Source: Chryseobacterium antibioticum (GTDB taxonomy: Bacteria; Bacteroidota; Bacteroidia; Flavobacteriales; Weeksellaceae). Taken from it: 64,000 nucleotides of DNA. Made by a program: the position numbers and the translations under genes. Positions within the stretch are counted from its first letter, which is position 1, and each line of letters starts with the position of its first letter. The DNA is taken from contig NZ_JABBGI010000009.1 in assembly GCF_012927325.1 (NCBI RefSeq), positions 1 through 64,000 on the forward strand, in the 5' to 3' direction. Of the stretch, positions 61,855-64,000 are shown piece after piece. Below the pieces are notes generated by a model, which had not been told where the DNA came from, ran no database searches, and worked only from the letters and a program-made list of their open reading frames with translations.

Positions 61855-64000
61855 ATGAGTTTAGAAATATTAAACAATCCTTTATTAGGAAATCCTGTGA
61901 GTTCCTTTTTTAAAAACGAGGAACCAAAATTTCCCAGCTCTTCAGTCCTTGCTTCGCCTCCTGAACTTAAACAACTTACAGCAAGACAGATTGCCAATAC
62001 ATATTATAATGGTAAACCTACATTGGAAGGCAACAATTTTCAAATTTATTCGGATGAGCCGGTATTCGGAGGAAGCATAGAGGAAGTAGTTGTCTATAAA
62101 AGCAGGTTTAGCCAAATGATCGGAGGAATTGATGTTGTTCTTTTTGCGAGTAAAAACGGAGCATTTCTTCTTCAGCGTTATATGGAAGCGCTGCCAAGCA
62201 GTAAACAGTTGATCCTTTTTCTGGAAATTAATGATGAATATAATTACAGTACCGTAATGCGTGTTGTAGCAGGAGCATATCTTACGAAAAATCAAGATAA
62301 ATCATTTGACGACATACTTACTTTTACAAGAAAGCATGAAGTTAGCGTTCCTCCAAAGGCACTTGAAGATCTTATAAAAAATGGGATATATAGAAACAAA
62401 GTTAGTTTCATTAGCTGGTTTCTGGGGCTGAAAGACGCCAGTGTAGGACAAATATTTACCTTTTTTAAGCAGGAAATATTAGAAGGAGCTGCAAGCTTTT
62501 TTATTGAAGGTATTGCAGATAACATTACTAAGTTGAGAATTTCAGAAAATGGATGGAATCCACATATGAAAGAAGGGGAATACAATCCTGCTTTTATCCC
62601 TGCTACACTTTATGAAGAGCTTAAAAAGTTTTATGAACATGAAGACTCCGGTAATCCATACGAAAATTTGGAAGGCCAAAAGAAGATCAATTCTAAAATA
62701 GTTAAAACCCTATTTGAGAGAATAAGCGGAGTTAAGGCGGATTTTAATAATCTTTTGAGTAATGCAGAGAATTTCTTTCCTGCTTTTATCTTTAAAAAAA
62801 TAAAACAATCTTTAAACCTGTTTTTTGGACAGATAGATAAAATAGAGCAATTTCTTGTTGATCCTATCACGGGAATGCAGCATATAATCTATAGAAGCCA
62901 CCAGATAGTCAATGCTTTTCTTTGTGGAATTTACAACAGTCTGATTGATATTGTTGCCGGGATTTTTTCCATCATCGGTTTTATTTTTAAAGCTGTGGCT
63001 GCAATGGATAAAGTAAATGACCGTAAAGTTGAATATGGTGAGATGTTTCTTGAGCTGATGGAAGATCTGATGGAAGGGATGATCAGGTTTGACTATACAG
63101 AGTTTTTTAAGCAGTGCATTACATTTCAGATAAGAACAGTTATCCGTCTTGTGAAGTGGGTTGATACAAAAGTGTCTCAGCTTACCTTAGAAAAAGCAGC
63201 ATATTATTATGGTTATATCATTGGAATTATCATAGATCTTATTGTTGAAACCCTCCTCACTGGCGGGGCAGCAGCTGTAGCAAAGCTAGCCAGAACAGTA
63301 GAAAGCTTTATCCTGAATCCTTTGGAAAAAATATCAAAAGCGATTACACAGGCAGGAAATTTTATGACAAGGATTATGGAGTTTATCAGTATGATCCTTC
63401 GTGAATTTAAAAAGGGGACAAAAGAAATTTTTGCTAAATTGGAGAAAATTTTAGACGAAGTTTTTGGTTTTGGAGATGAAGTTGCCGATCATGCTTTGAC
63501 TCCTGCGGAGAGAAGGGTGAAGGAGAATCAGCGGAAGATTCAGGAAAAGTTGGCAAGAAAAAAAAATGGAGGCTTTCTTCCTGGTGATGATGAAGAAATT
63601 TTCAGGAAGGCCCAAAAAGGTTCTGGAGGAGGAGAAAGGTATAGGAGGAGTACTTTAAGACAAATTGCAAAAGAAATCGAAAAAAGATATTCTGATATTG
63701 GATTAAAAGTTGAAATTGTTACCAAAAGTAGTCATCCAGAAAGATATAGAAGATGGACCAATTATCCAAACGATATTTTGGCAAGTTGTAGAACACATGA
63801 AATCCCTCCTATAATGTTTCTTAGAGCTGATGCAACTGAACTTACCATACAGCACGAAATGTGGCATATGGATGATTTTAAAAAATTTGGTTTTGAAGCA
63901 TTTCATAGTATACCAAATTGGAGATTAGAAGAACTGGTCTGGGAAAGAGTTTGGAAACAAAAATACCGTTGGACAAAACAGGAATTAATTGATTCATATA
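61855..64000 (+). CDS. Polymorphic-toxin-like protein with C-terminal HExxH metallopeptidase domain (runs off the window)
   Basis: At least 715 residues from ATG 61855, still open at the window edge. The N-terminal 300 residues are of unknown fold (LEILNNPLLGNPVSSFF at the start). Residues about 340-540 contain amphipathic and hydrophobic helices (SLIDIVAGIFSIIGFIFKAV; AYYYGYIIGIIIDLIVETLL). A Lys/Arg/Glu-rich linker follows. From about residue 600 there is a compact domain with HEMWH at 667-671 (ELTIQHEMWHMDDF), resembling the Tox-MPTase4-type zincin toxins. This N-carrier plus C-terminal toxin plan is typical of polymorphic toxins. An immunity gene would be expected just beyond the window. 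Confidence 0.75.
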   Translation, partial: MSLEILNNPLLGNPVSSFFKNEEPKFPSSSVLASPPELKQLTARQIANTYYNGKPTLEGNNFQIYSDEPVFGGSIEEVVVYKSRFSQMIGGIDVVLFASKNGAFLLQRYMEALPSSKQLILFLEINDEYNYSTVMRVVAGAYLTKNQDKSFDDILTFTRKHEVSVPPKALEDLIKNGIYRNKVSFISWFLGLKDASVGQIFTFFKQEILEGAASFFIEGIADNITKLRISENGWNPHMKEGEYNPAFIPATLYEELKKFYEHEDSGNPYENLEGQKKINSKIVKTLFERISGVKADFNNLLSNAENFFPAFIFKKIKQSLNLFFGQIDKIEQFLVDPITGMQHIIYRSHQIVNAFLCGIYNSLIDIVAGIFSIIGFIFKAVAAMDKVNDRKVEYGEMFLELMEDLMEGMIRFDYTEFFKQCITFQIRTVIRLVKWVDTKVSQLTLEKAAYYYGYIIGIIIDLIVETLLTGGAAAVAKLARTVESFILNPLEKISKAITQAGNFMTRIMEFISMILREFKKGTKEIFAKLEKILDEVFGFGDEVADHALTPAERRVKENQRKIQEKLARKKNGGFLPGDDEEIFRKAQKGSGGGERYRRSTLRQIAKEIEKRYSDIGLKVEIVTKSSHPERYRRWTNYPNDILASCRTHEIPPIMFLRADATELTIQHEMWHMDDFKKFGFEAFHSIPNWRLEELVWERVWKQKYRWTKQELIDSY

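Overview
The window looks like a chromosomal segment of a Chryseobacterium-type flavobacterium (Bacteroidota). The evidence is several TonB-dependent receptors including a SusC/SusD pair, LytTR-type two-component genes, TAnnTTTG/TTG-type promoters, weak ribosome sites, A+T-rich intergenic DNA and dispersed intergenic palindromes of the kind I associate with this genus. This assignment rests on memory of gene types, not on a database search. No rRNA, tRNA, CRISPR array or insertion sequence was seen.

Layout. 0.2-8.5 kb holds ordinary genes: an AraC regulator with a Bcr/CflA-like exporter, a LytS/LytTR two-component pair, small outer-membrane proteins, a Cys-rich bacteriocin-like peptide, and peptidase T. 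8.6-22.7 kb is a complete assimilatory sulfate reduction operon. It runs Rrf2 regulator, cysH, cysD, cysN, cysE, cysK, cobA, cysJ, cysI, a Cys-rich mini-ORF, a TonB-dependent receptor, and a fusion of siroheme-synthase N-terminus with a TSUP permease. 22.7-38.7 kb, on the minus strand, is a 14-gene A+T-rich cluster that I read as a RiPP-type natural product cluster with unusual NRPS-like parts. It has a 65-residue precursor, a radical SAM/SPASM enzyme, a subtilisin fused to a P-loop domain, two Fe(II)-oxygenase-like enzymes, an acyl carrier protein, a TonB receptor, two glycosyltransferase-like proteins, an ABC exporter without a C39 domain, and a stand-alone condensation-domain protein. An S41 peptidase heads the operon behind a good promoter. 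About 0.8 kb of empty A+T-rich DNA bounds it.

39.5-43.5 kb holds housekeeping genes: HMG-CoA lyase-like, 3-mercaptopyruvate sulfurtransferase, DUF59 Fe-S protein, exonuclease, CsaA-like and a zincin-like protein. 43.7-45.2 kb has a serine recombinase cut short after about 74 residues and followed at once by a NUMOD4-type (homing-endonuclease-like) protein. 45.3-47.3 kb pairs a caspase-like protease with a V8-type serine protease; each is preceded by the same roughly 31-nt leader element. 47.8-50.5 kb is a NarL-type two-component operon.

50.7-55.6 kb is a SusC/SusD uptake pair preceded by a Cys/Met-rich mini-ORF and by a 15-bp motif, CTACNAAATTARTAG, that also overlaps the cys promoter. I therefore infer that the SusCD locus belongs to the same sulfur regulon. 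56.0-64.0 kb is a four-gene set: a 1,220-residue protein of unknown family, a tail-fibre-like protein, a small protein, and a large protein running off the window end whose C-terminus carries an HExxH metallopeptidase domain of polymorphic-toxin type.
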